42,357 nucleotides of DNA from Candidatus Nealsoniibacteriota bacterium (GCA_003553505.1 PWEN01000041.1:1-42357); one strand, 5' to 3'; positions 18,449 through 27,534 are shown, counted from the stretch's first letter. Notes: generated by a model from the letters alone, not told the origin. A program made the numbers and translations.

Positions 18449-18520
18449 TGGCAAGATTCTATAAAATAAAAATGAAATGGAAAAAGAAGTAAGGGCACCA
18501 CAAACGTTGGTGCCCCTTTT
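18449..18520. repeat. 72-bp direct repeat, copy 2 (terminator hairpin GGGCACCA-CAAACGT-TGGTGCCC-CTTTT)
   Basis: See copy 1 at 16967-17038; lies just past the stop codon of the pseudogene ending at 18525. Confidence 0.85.
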
Positions 18521-18524
18521 CATT

Positions 18525-18970
18525 CTAATTCCAAGTAGTCTTGAATCGGTGAGCATCATCACCCTTGTGTATGCACCCCGCCTCTTCCACTTTTGTATTT
18601 TTATTATCTTTTGATATGAGTTCCGCTATCCCATCCCGCAAAAAAAGTGACAGGATGACCCTTGCATCCTCTTGTCTCTATCACAGCATATTTATCACCA
18701 TGATCTACAAATCTCAAGGTATCCAAAATCAAAATACTTCCTTTAGTGACGGTTCTACTTTCTCTCGAGAAACAAAGAAACGAACCAAAGTTTTGACAAT
18801 AAAAGAAGTCCTTGAAGTGGTGTGCCCCATATCATATATATCGCTCTCCTCCCATCCGAGCTGCTCTTCACAAACCAGAATATTACTCCCACCTTTGTCC
18901 ACTGCACCAACTTAAGCTTCTCGAGCTTCATAGGAACACCCTGTCCTCTCTGCTCTTTTTATGTAATCCA
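18525..18970 (-). pseudogene. Decayed member of the about 200-aa V4R-like paralog family (tenth copy)
   Basis: Broken-frame matches: 'EEQLGWEESDIYDMGHTTSRTSFIVKTLVRFFVSREKV', 'VDHGDKYAVIETRGCKGHPVTFFAG', 'ELISKDNKNTKVEEAGCIHKGDDAHRFKTTWN*'; several frameshifts. Confidence 0.85.
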
Positions 18971-18993
18971 AAACATCCCCACTCTCAAGTATG

Positions 18994-20775
18994 CTAACTT
19001 TTTATATTCATAGAACGAAAATCCTCGTTCTTCTCCATGAGATCATCATAGCTTCCTTCCGCAACCACTTCTCCGCCCTTTATGATGTACAGCTTGTCAC
19101 ACTTCTTTACCGTTGTTAAGCGGTGAGCAATTATTATGAGAGTACGACCCTCTTTGAGTCTCTCTATGGCATTGATAACAAACCTTTCTGTCACATTGTC
19201 CAAAGAGGATGTTGCTTCGTCCATCACAAGGACTTCCGGTTCATTGTAGAGTGCACGCGCTATCCCTATTCTTTGTTTTTGACCCCCGGAGAGACGCACT
19301 CCTCTTTCTCCGATAAGAGTGGAGATTCCTTCCGGAAGGCGGGAGATAAAGTCCTTTAGTTGTGCCGCCTCTACGGCACGCTCTACTCTTTCTTCATCTA
19401 TCTCCTCTTCCGGTACCCCGAAAGCGATGTTGTTTCTTACCGTATCATCGGAAAGATATATGGACTGTGGAATATAACCTATCTTTTTTTGCCAACCACG
19501 AAGGTTGTTTTTTATATCCTCTCCGTCCACTTCTATACTTCCTTCTTGCGGATCAAGAAGCCCCAGAACTATATCAACGGCCGTAGTTTTACCCGAACCG
19601 GTCGCTCCCACTATTCCTACAGCAGAGCCTTTCTCTATTACAAGTGAAGCGTTACGTAGCACATTTTCTTCTGTATGAGGATAAGCATAACTTACGTTAC
19701 GCATCTCTATTTTTTCCTTAAAAGACATCTCCTCCGCCTCTTCCTTTTCCTTTTTCTTCTTAAAGCTCATAAGGTCCTCATGAACAGGATAAACAGCGTA
19801 AGAGTGATAAAAGAGCATGTTATAACCACTTACAAGCTCGTTTACCGCCGGCAGTAAACGCTGTATGGAAAGTGCAAACATAGCAAGCACGGAAGCAAGC
19901 GAGGCAATAGAACGCCCCTCCCACATAAGAACGATCGCTATAACAAGCATTCCCGTAACGGCGATCGTCTCTAATACAGGACGAACACTGTTCTTTATGA
20001 GATCACGGAAAATATAGGAACGTGCAAGCATGTCAGCGCTTTTATAAAAACGATCCATAAACCAACCTTGTCTGTTCATAACAGTAATATCCTTTAGTCC
20101 TCCCACGCCCTCATTTACCGCTTTTATCATTCCCGCACGCTCATTTAACGCTTCTTTTCCGTAGTAGTCCATGCGACTTCTTATGATGCGCAGGATTATA
20201 AAGCTTGTCCCACCAAGAAAGATGACCGCAAAAACGGTTACTACGGGTTCCACAATAAGCAAAAGCAGAGAGATACTGATTATCATTACCGCCTCGGTCG
20301 CCATCTTTAATCCCGGCATCATAACATTACTTGCTATATGCTTTACTTCTTGTGATACGTTTCGTATAAGGTCAGCGCTGTTACGACGTAAATGAAAAGC
20401 ATAAGGTGTATTCATGTAAACATTAAAAAGGCGCGTAGATAGTGCACGATAGCGGTTGTGTACAAAACGAGCAAGAAGGTACTTATAAAAAACAACATAA
20501 GCGTTCTTCAGAACAAAAACGATAATAAGAAAAGCGGAGCCATATAAAAGTACTCCGCGTGCATCTTCTATACCGAAAAACTCCAGTACTGGAGAAAGAA
20601 TCTCTATATTAAAAAGAATGCTGGGGTCTGCCACCACAGAAACAAAAGCAGCCACTACGGATATACTGAAAACCTCCACCACTCCCCCAACAACCATCAT
20701 AAAAAAAAGGATCACGAGCTTCACCCTGTCCTTGGGAGAGAGTATCTCTTTTAATTTCCGAAACAGATCAATCAT
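18994..20775 (-). CDS. ABC exporter, fused TM and ATPase domains (MsbA/PglK-like)
   Basis: 593 aa; 'GATGSGKTTAVDIVLGLL', 'VRLSGGQKQRIGIARALYNEPEVLVMDEATSSLD'. Confidence 0.9.
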   Translation of the reverse strand: MIDLFRKLKEILSPKDRVKLVILFFMMVVGGVVEVFSISVVAAFVSVVADPSILFNIEILSPVLEFFGIEDARGVLLYGSAFLIIVFVLKNAYVVFYKYLLARFVHNRYRALSTRLFNVYMNTPYAFHLRRNSADLIRNVSQEVKHIASNVMMPGLKMATEAVMIISISLLLLIVEPVVTVFAVIFLGGTSFIILRIIRSRMDYYGKEALNERAGMIKAVNEGVGGLKDITVMNRQGWFMDRFYKSADMLARSYIFRDLIKNSVRPVLETIAVTGMLVIAIVLMWEGRSIASLASVLAMFALSIQRLLPAVNELVSGYNMLFYHSYAVYPVHEDLMSFKKKKEKEEAEEMSFKEKIEMRNVSYAYPHTEENVLRNASLVIEKGSAVGIVGATGSGKTTAVDIVLGLLDPQEGSIEVDGEDIKNNLRGWQKKIGYIPQSIYLSDDTVRNNIAFGVPEEEIDEERVERAVEAAQLKDFISRLPEGISTLIGERGVRLSGGQKQRIGIARALYNEPEVLVMDEATSSLDNVTERFVINAIERLKEGRTLIIIAHRLTTVKKCDKLYIIKGGEVVAEGSYDDLMEKNEDFRSMNIKS

Positions 20776-20796
20776 TTTGTGTATTATAGCATAAAA

Positions 20797-22086
20797 TCAT
20801 CCTTTCTCCGAAATAAAGTTGTCTCTGTACTTTTTTTCATCTTTGCGAGACAGCTTTTTTAAGCGCTCCCTTATAAAAAAAGAGTGTTTCTTAAAGGTTT
20901 CATCCGCTTGAGCGACCCTCTCATCCACTGCTAGCGCCATCTCACTTAGAGACTGCAAGTAAAGACCGTCCAGAGACCTTACACGTGAAAGAGCAACGTA
21001 TCCCTGTCCGGGAACAAAACACTGGCCAAGATCCATGTCCGCCTCATCGAGGGTCATGCCCTGACTCTTGTGCACCGTCACCGCCCATGCAAGACGTAAA
21101 GGTATCTGCTTTAACTCCGCAAGAAGCTTTCCTTCTTCCTCTCTCTTAAAGCTGCTGTAGCGTGCCTCCACCCTTTTTCCGTCTCGTAAGCGCACCAGCA
21201 CGGACTCTTCACGAAAACCGACAACCGTACCCCTTGTGCCATTCATATATCCCTGCGAAGGCTCATTTTTTGTAAACATCACCTCCGCTCCCTCCTTTAA
21301 ATGTAACTCTTGGGGAACAAGAGAAGATTTAAGCATTGCTTCCACGTGCCACTTACTTCCTTTCTTTAGCATGTCAAAAACCCTTCTTTTGCCGGAAAGA
21401 TTCTCTAAACGCTCCTCATTCAAGGAATCCACGTCTATGTTGTGTGTAAAAAGACGTGTCACCTTTCCTTGAGACTTCAGTATCCTTCCGGAAAGCATCT
21501 TTTCCACCTTCTGTAGGTTCTTTCTCTCTCTTATACAAAGAAGAACAGAAGAAAGCTTGTTGTCTCTTTGTCTGTACTGAGAAGAAAGATAACACGACAA
21601 AGGAAATAACTCTTTCCATGAAGTGGATTGAAAAGCGTAACCGCCTCCTTCTATGGGAGGTAGCTGAAAAAAGTCTCCACAAAAGACCATCTGTATACCG
21701 CCAAAGGGTATGTTTCTACGTTTCATGGTACGGCAAACAAGGTCGAGCATATCAATAAAGTGCCCGGAGAGCATAGAGACCTCATCGATGATGATCACTC
21801 TTGTTTTATGAAAACGTTGCCAAAGATCTCTTCTCTGTTCCATTCTATCAAGCTCTTTTTCTCCCATGCTCCTTTTTACTCCAATACCAGAAAAAGAGTG
21901 TATCGTTCTTCCACCAATGTGAGTTGCCGCAATGCCGGTAGAAGCGGTAGAAGCATATCCTATCCCTTTTTTGTCAAGCCACTTACAGAAACGCCTTAAG
22001 AGATGACTCTTTCCCGAGCCGGGCTCACCGGCGATATAAGCGCTGTGCCCCATTTTAAGCACCCGCAGTGCCTCCTCTTGTTGCAT
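20797..22086 (-). CDS. PIF1/RecD2-like SF1 helicase
   Basis: 429 aa; 'AYIAGEPGSGKSHLLRRF', 'TASTGIAATHIGGRTIHSFSGIG', 'VIIIDEVSMLSGHFIDML', 'LAWAVTVHKSQGMTLDEADMDLG', 'GYVALSRVRSLDGLYL'. Confidence 0.88.
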   Translation of the reverse strand: MQQEEALRVLKMGHSAYIAGEPGSGKSHLLRRFCKWLDKKGIGYASTASTGIAATHIGGRTIHSFSGIGVKRSMGEKELDRMEQRRDLWQRFHKTRVIIIDEVSMLSGHFIDMLDLVCRTMKRRNIPFGGIQMVFCGDFFQLPPIEGGGYAFQSTSWKELFPLSCYLSSQYRQRDNKLSSVLLCIRERKNLQKVEKMLSGRILKSQGKVTRLFTHNIDVDSLNEERLENLSGKRRVFDMLKKGSKWHVEAMLKSSLVPQELHLKEGAEVMFTKNEPSQGYMNGTRGTVVGFREESVLVRLRDGKRVEARYSSFKREEEGKLLAELKQIPLRLAWAVTVHKSQGMTLDEADMDLGQCFVPGQGYVALSRVRSLDGLYLQSLSEMALAVDERVAQADETFKKHSFFIRERLKKLSRKDEKKYRDNFISEKG

Positions 22087-23291
22087 TACTCTTCCGGATT
22101 CTCTATATAGCCCATGAAAAGAGGCATGTCGTCCTTTTCTATGATAAAGAAGAACGGCCTGTCAACACGCATCGTTTTGCTTGTATCTGTCGGTCCGCCG
22201 TTTGCAGAGAGAGGAACCATCTCCACTACTGTTGCCGCCGCAGCTTCTGTTCCTTCCTCAGCAACCTCTAAAAAGGCATTATGGAGTACCCTGCTTATAT
22301 ACACACCCTCTGACACAGAAAGATCGACCATTCTGCCAAATTCCGCTGTTTCATTAAAAGCTCTTGTCATGCCCAAATCTTGCAACAGAGAGGAGAGTTC
22401 TTGGTCATAATCCACCTCAAATCGTGGAAGATAAAGAGAAACTTCTTCTTTACTCATATCATCTTTTTTTTCTCTAAACTTTTCAAGGGAAAAATCTTCG
22501 TAAGGGAACTCTTCTTGTGGTAAAACTACATGCATAACAAATCCCCCTTCCGCATAAGGAAGTGTTATCGCCTGCATATCACTATTTTCCATGTACTCAA
22601 AGTCATCCCTTATAGTCATAGTCTCTACCCGTAGATCTTCATCTCCGATATAGAAAGATCTTTCACGCGTATTTTCTTTATTGAACTCCTTCTCCCACGC
22701 TTCTTTAAAATAAATAGCGTTTACAATGTATGAAACAACATCGGGAGGAATCTCTCCGGAACCTATGACGTCTTCAATATTACCTTCCGTTTTCTCTTTG
22801 ATCCACTCATTTATCGGTTCCCCCGTAGAAGGAAGAGGAGAAGCTTCTGCATAGAAGTTTTCCTTTACACGCTGCTTGTAAATATCAAGAAAAGGATACT
22901 CTTCTTTCAAATAAAGTGCATTTGCGATGCGCAACCCCGCTTGATCGAGTGCTTGCAGTGTCGTAAGTGACTTTTCATTTATCTCCTTTAACGAGCCTTC
23001 CGGCAAAAATAACGCTTCTCTCATCTCCTCTTCCGTAATTCCCTCCGCGCCATTGTAGGCAATAAGAAGTGCCATGTGCACGCTGTAGGGAGAGATGACT
23101 ATATTACCATCCTGCTCTATAGACGAGAAGAGGTGAAAGCCAAAATCACTTACAGAATGTGAGATATCAAGATCAGTATCGCGTTGGAGTACATTCTCTC
23201 TGTAAATTTCATCAAGCTCATCTCCGAACATGTAAGTTCCAAGAGCAATAAGGGCAAAAAGAACAAGTATAATAGTGACTCTTTTTTTCAT
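22086..23291 (-). CDS. Serpin with N-terminal signal/anchor; reactive loop looks inhibitory
   Basis: 401 aa; 'NIVISPYSVHMALLIAYNGAEGITEEEM', 'YIVNAIYFKEAWEKEFNKENT', hinge 'EEGTEAAAATVVEM', 'VDRPFFFIIEKDDMPLFMGYIENP'. Confidence 0.93.
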   Translation of the reverse strand: MKKRVTIILVLFALIALGTYMFGDELDEIYRENVLQRDTDLDISHSVSDFGFHLFSSIEQDGNIVISPYSVHMALLIAYNGAEGITEEEMREALFLPEGSLKEINEKSLTTLQALDQAGLRIANALYLKEEYPFLDIYKQRVKENFYAEASPLPSTGEPINEWIKEKTEGNIEDVIGSGEIPPDVVSYIVNAIYFKEAWEKEFNKENTRERSFYIGDEDLRVETMTIRDDFEYMENSDMQAITLPYAEGGFVMHVVLPQEEFPYEDFSLEKFREKKDDMSKEEVSLYLPRFEVDYDQELSSLLQDLGMTRAFNETAEFGRMVDLSVSEGVYISRVLHNAFLEVAEEGTEAAAATVVEMVPLSANGGPTDTSKTMRVDRPFFFIIEKDDMPLFMGYIENPEE

Positions 23292-23297
23292 AAATAT

Positions 23298-24431
23298 TTA
23301 ATCTTTAATATTTTCTATGTGACCCATAAAAAGAACTGTTTCCCCGTTGTCAACCATAAAAAAGAACGGTCTGTTTACATGCATCCTCTTACTTCTAGCA
23401 GAAGGCACTCCAAGCGCTCCTTCGATCATGCCTATCACAGGAGATCTTTCAACCTCCTCCCCTTCTTCGCTTACATTAAAGGATATGCTTTGCAACACGT
23501 TCCCTGCACGCACTTCCCTAGAAGAAACCTTTTCAAGTCCACTGTCAAACACCCCCTCTATACCCATCTCTCTTAAAGCGTCAGACATCTCTCTGTTGTG
23601 CCAAATATCAAAACGAGGAAGATGAAGAGACACTTTCTCTTTTTCCATACTGTCCTTTACCTCCTCTATGTATCCAAGCGAGAGATCTTCATAGAAAGAT
23701 TCATTGCGAGGAAGGAAGATATGCATCGAAAAAACACTTTCTTTGTAAGGAAGTGTCACCACCTGCAAGTCTTCGTTTTCCATATAAGAAAACTCTTCTT
23801 CCATGCTCATCATTTCCACTCTATTTTCATTAAAATGCCTTTTGCGTGTCTCTTCTTTGTTAAACCCTTTTTCCCACTGCTCATTGAAATGTATAGCACT
23901 TAAAAAGTGTATTATAGGATCTTCTTGTGGTAAAGATAGTTTCTCTTCCATCCACTCGTTTATGGGATCCTCTTTTATAGGAAAAGAAGAAAAATGGACA
24001 TGATCTACACTTTCTTTGTATGCATCAAGAAAAGAGTAGTCTTCGTGCAGATAAAGCGCCATCGCTCCTGACCTGTCGAGACGCTCAAAGACACGAAGAG
24101 ACACATTTTTTAGCTTTTTTTCAGAAAAATCCGGCAATGAAAGCACCTCTCTTATCTCTTTTTTCGCTTCTCCTTCTGCGCCACTGTAAGCGAGAAGAAA
24201 TAAGGTGTGTACTCCATAGGGAGAAATAATTACGTTCCCGTCCTTTTCCATGGAAGAAAAAAGACGAAAACCAAAATCGTTTACAGAGCGCGAAAACATC
24301 TGGCCATCCGACTCCATGTCCGGCATATGCCTGCGATAAGTGTTCTCTATATCTTCCCAAAAAAGAAACACAGCCAAGAAGATAAGTATAAACGATACAA
24401 GTATGATAGTTATCTTTTTTTTCATTCCCAA
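23298..24431 (-). CDS. Serpin paralog with atypical hinge
   Basis: 377 aa; 'NVIISPYGVHTLFLLAYSGAEGEAKKEI', 'FLSAIHFNEQWEKGFNKEET', hinge 'EEGEEVERSPVIGM', 'VNRPFFFMVDNGETVLFMGHIENI'. Confidence 0.88.
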   Translation of the reverse strand: MGMKKKITIILVSFILIFLAVFLFWEDIENTYRRHMPDMESDGQMFSRSVNDFGFRLFSSMEKDGNVIISPYGVHTLFLLAYSGAEGEAKKEIREVLSLPDFSEKKLKNVSLRVFERLDRSGAMALYLHEDYSFLDAYKESVDHVHFSSFPIKEDPINEWMEEKLSLPQEDPIIHFLSAIHFNEQWEKGFNKEETRKRHFNENRVEMMSMEEEFSYMENEDLQVVTLPYKESVFSMHIFLPRNESFYEDLSLGYIEEVKDSMEKEKVSLHLPRFDIWHNREMSDALREMGIEGVFDSGLEKVSSREVRAGNVLQSISFNVSEEGEEVERSPVIGMIEGALGVPSARSKRMHVNRPFFFMVDNGETVLFMGHIENIKD

Positions 24432-25018
24432 GTTAACTTATACTCATGATAATCATCGCCTCTATAGGGGCACTTTACTTCCTCCACCTTTATATTTTTC
24501 CCTTTCATGCCGATCTCCGCAAACCCTTTGATGTATCCGCCGTGAAACTTACAAATAACGGGGTGAACCCTAAAACCCTTGAGACGTAAAATGACATACT
24601 TCCCTTCCTCGGAAAGCTCCACCGACTCCATCTCTCCAAAATCACAATGCCTACTCCAATATCGGGGAGCTTCACGAAAAACCTTCTCTCTGGAAGCAAA
24701 GTGACGGACAAGTATCTTGGTAATAAAAGAAGTCTTTGGAACAAAAGAACCCATGCGATAAACCTCATCGTCATCCCAATCAAACAACTCTTTTGCAGTT
24801 ATAATTGTAAGAGAGCTCACCCCCTCTTTTACCCAGTTGAGCGACTTCACCTTATCTATATCTATCGATGACACCTCCCTTACCTTTTCTTCCACTTTTC
24901 GTACCCCCTCTTCTCCTTCTTTTTGCCTTATATAATCTAAACACTTGCGGAATATCTCTCCTTTGGCCTTCCCTTCAAAGGAAAGCAGTTTTTCCGCTGT
25001 TTCCTCTAAGTTTTCCAT
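24422..25018 (-). CDS. V4R-like paralog, copy 1
   Basis: 198 aa; 'LFDWDDDEVYRMGSFVPKTSFITKILVRHF...HPVICKFHGGYIKGFAEI...VEEVKCPYRGDDYHEYKLTWE'. Confidence 0.85.
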   Translation of the reverse strand: MENLEETAEKLLSFEGKAKGEIFRKCLDYIRQKEGEEGVRKVEEKVREVSSIDIDKVKSLNWVKEGVSSLTIITAKELFDWDDDEVYRMGSFVPKTSFITKILVRHFASREKVFREAPRYWSRHCDFGEMESVELSEEGKYVILRLKGFRVHPVICKFHGGYIKGFAEIGMKGKNIKVEEVKCPYRGDDYHEYKLTWE

Positions 25019-25608
25019 TTTACCACATACTCATGATAATCGTCACCTTTATGTGCACACTTTGTCTCTTCTATGCTCATTTCCGCTTTAACGGTAAGTT
25101 CCATCACTCCCTTGAAATACCCAGCATGATATACACACTCTATAGGGTCTGTGTTATAGTCCTTTATGCGCAAAATCGCCTCTCCCTTCTCTTTGTCTAG
25201 CTCTGCAACCTCAAGCTCTCCGAAGCTAACGTGCTCTCTCCAGTGTTTGGGCGCTTCACCTAAAATAGTGTCCATAGAAACAAAGTAACGCATAGCAAGC
25301 TTTGTCATAAAAGACACTTTTGGAGCATAGAGTCCCATATTAAAGATGTCGTCATCCGTCCAGCCAAACAGATCCTTTGCAAGTAACATAATAAGCCTGT
25401 TTACACCTTCATTTACCCACTCTGAAGACTTTGTCTTACGAAACTCTATCGGCACACCAAACTCTTTTAATTTATCTTCCACTCTTTTTAATCCTTCCTT
25501 TCCTTCTCTCTGCTCTATATACTCCCCATGCGTGCGAATTATCTCTCCTAATATCTTTCCATGAGAAGAAGATGTCATTTCTTTTGCTTTTGGATAGTCT
25601 ATTGCCAT
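25006..25608 (-). CDS. V4R-like paralog, copy 2
   Basis: ORF 25006..25716; alignment supports start MAIDYPKAKEM at 25608; 'LFGWTDDDIFNMGLYAPKVSFMTKLAMRYFVS...ETKCAHKGDDYHEYVVKW'. Confidence 0.85.
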   Translation of the reverse strand: MAIDYPKAKEMTSSSHGKILGEIIRTHGEYIEQREGKEGLKRVEDKLKEFGVPIEFRKTKSSEWVNEGVNRLIMLLAKDLFGWTDDDIFNMGLYAPKVSFMTKLAMRYFVSMDTILGEAPKHWREHVSFGELEVAELDKEKGEAILRIKDYNTDPIECVYHAGYFKGVMELTVKAEMSIEETKCAHKGDDYHEYVVKWKT

Positions 25609-25652
25609 TACTTTACAATACAATGTATCAAGAGTAAGTGCAAGAACACAAA

Positions 25653-26678
25653 CTACTCTCTCTTCTTTAAAATCAACTCCATGACTCTTCCAATGCTTGC
25701 AAACAAAGTGGGCCAAACCAAAGAAACAAACAATCCCAAAAAGAAATAAGTTAAATAAACAAAAGTGGAAAAGCCTTCTTCTATCAAATTTGATCTATTA
25801 ATTTCTAAAATAAGAAGTGGGCAAAAAATAAGCATTCCCAAAAACAACTTGTATGCCTTTTCAATGCCTCTTTTAATGTCTATTAACTTTAAAAAGCGAT
25901 TCTCTACAATAAAGCCGGTAAACAGTCCTCCCAAGTAAAGTAAAAGGAAGCTGTGCCTTGCTGCATCTCCTTCTGCAAAATAAAGAAAAAAGGGAAGCAC
26001 TACCACAAGAGTAAAAAAGAACAACAAAGGAAGGTCCACTCTTTTTTCCAGCCAAGATATTGATTTTGCAAAAATATAAAGAGTAGCAAGCCCCACCATT
26101 ACTCCTCCCAGTAGCTCGTCAAGAAAGTGGAATCCAAAGAGAAGACGTGACACACCGATAAGAAACACTAAAAATGCGGTAAGCAAGCTAATGATCCAGC
26201 TTTTGTAATAAACAGCTAAAAAGCCGATCGCAACAATGCTCTGTGTGATGTGTCCACTGGGAAAAGAGTTTCCCGGCGTAGCAATCTCCATTTCAGGAAT
26301 ATAGGGACGCGGAAGATCAATGAACTGACGTATAAAAAAGACAGCCCCTCCGGCAACAAGCAGCGACATAGCCGACTTTTTCCCTGCATCTTTTTCTCCT
26401 ATCCAAAAAATAATCGGAAAAAGAAAAAACATGAAAAACAACTCTACCCCCACGTAAGAGAACAAAGAAAGAGCACTATCTGCAACAGAGGACCACTCAC
26501 TCAAAGCCTCTCTTTGCTCAACAAAAAAAAGAACCATCCTTTCGCTCCGCAATACTTCCCAAAAGATTGCAAAAAAAGTTGCTGCAACAAGGAGGCCTGC
26601 CACAAAAAAAGCCTCCCAGAGTGTTCTTCTGCTGGGCTTTAGACGCAAACTTTCTTTCCACTCCTTTATTTTACTCAT
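25653..26678 (-). CDS. PAP2-family phosphatase with additional C-terminal TM region
   Basis: 341 aa; 'RQFIDLPRPY...NSFPSGHITQSIVAIGFLAVYY...GVSRLLFGFHFLDELLGG'. Confidence 0.88.
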   Translation of the reverse strand: MSKIKEWKESLRLKPSRRTLWEAFFVAGLLVAATFFAIFWEVLRSERMVLFFVEQREALSEWSSVADSALSLFSYVGVELFFMFFLFPIIFWIGEKDAGKKSAMSLLVAGGAVFFIRQFIDLPRPYIPEMEIATPGNSFPSGHITQSIVAIGFLAVYYKSWIISLLTAFLVFLIGVSRLLFGFHFLDELLGGVMVGLATLYIFAKSISWLEKRVDLPLLFFFTLVVVLPFFLYFAEGDAARHSFLLLYLGGLFTGFIVENRFLKLIDIKRGIEKAYKLFLGMLIFCPLLILEINRSNLIEEGFSTFVYLTYFFLGLFVSLVWPTLFASIGRVMELILKKRE

Positions 26679-26792
26679 AACTATATAGCAATATCATCCC
26701 TTTTTAGTAGCCCACATTAAATTTGCAAACAAAAAAGACATTCTTGCTCTTAATCTTTATTATGACTCTATTTTGTAAAGATTATTTATAAT

Positions 26793-26921
26793 CTAAGGTA
26801 GCTCCACTTCTTCTGCCCAAGGGACGTTTTCCCTGTAAATCTCTCTTATTTCTTCGTTGTATTTATAGATCAACAAGGTTGCTACAACGCATATTAACAA
26901 CAGTAAAAGTGCATGCTTCAT
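26793..26921 (-). CDS. 42-aa membrane peptide resembling the serpin N-terminal signal anchor (possible serpin remnant)
   Basis: MKHALLLLLICVVATLLIYKYNEEIREIYRENVPWAEEVELP*; compare serpin at 22086..23291 'MKKRVTIILVLFALIALGTYMFGDELDEIYRENVLQRD'. Confidence 0.6.
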   Translation of the reverse strand: MKHALLLLLICVVATLLIYKYNEEIREIYRENVPWAEEVELP

Positions 26922-26924
26922 ATA

Positions 26925-27524
26925 TTACACAAGCTTTATTTTATACTCATGATAATCATCACCCTTGTGAGTACACTTTGTCTCTTCTACCGCTATATGA
27001 GCACTCTTTACGATAAACTCCGTCATTCCGTGCATATAACCGGCATAAAGATGACAAATAAGGGGGTGTACATGAAATCCTTTTATGCGCACAATACCAT
27101 AATCTTCTTTTAGTTCTACCGGTTCTACCGATCCGACATCAAAATACTTTTTCCAGTAAGCGGGAGCTTGACGAAACGCCCTCTCCTTGGAGACAAAGTA
27201 GTTTACAAAAAGTTTTGTAATAAAAGCGGTCTTTACGGACTGTCGTCCCATTTCATATATCTCCTCTTCTTCCCATCCAAGAACCTCATTTATTACAAGA
27301 ATAAGCAAAGCTCCGGGACCGATATCTTTCCACTGCATGGGCGCTGTTTCTCTTAGCTTTATGGGTGCGCCAAGTTCCGCCATTCTTTTCTCCACCTTTT
27401 CTACTCCCGCCTCTCCTTCTTTATACTTTATATAGTTTCCGTGATTACGAAAAACCTCTCCCTTCACGTGACCTTCTGTAGAAAGTATCTTTTCTGCTTT
27501 TTCTTTTGATAACTCTACTTTCAT
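26925..27524 (-). CDS. V4R-like paralog, copy 3
   Basis: 199 aa; 'VLGWEEEEIYEMGRQSVKTAFITKLFVNYFVS...HPLICHLYAGYMHGMTEF...VEETKCTHKGDDYHEYKI'. Confidence 0.85.
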   Translation of the reverse strand: MKVELSKEKAEKILSTEGHVKGEVFRNHGNYIKYKEGEAGVEKVEKRMAELGAPIKLRETAPMQWKDIGPGALLILVINEVLGWEEEEIYEMGRQSVKTAFITKLFVNYFVSKERAFRQAPAYWKKYFDVGSVEPVELKEDYGIVRIKGFHVHPLICHLYAGYMHGMTEFIVKSAHIAVEETKCTHKGDDYHEYKIKLV

Positions 27525-27534
27525 TTGATAATGT

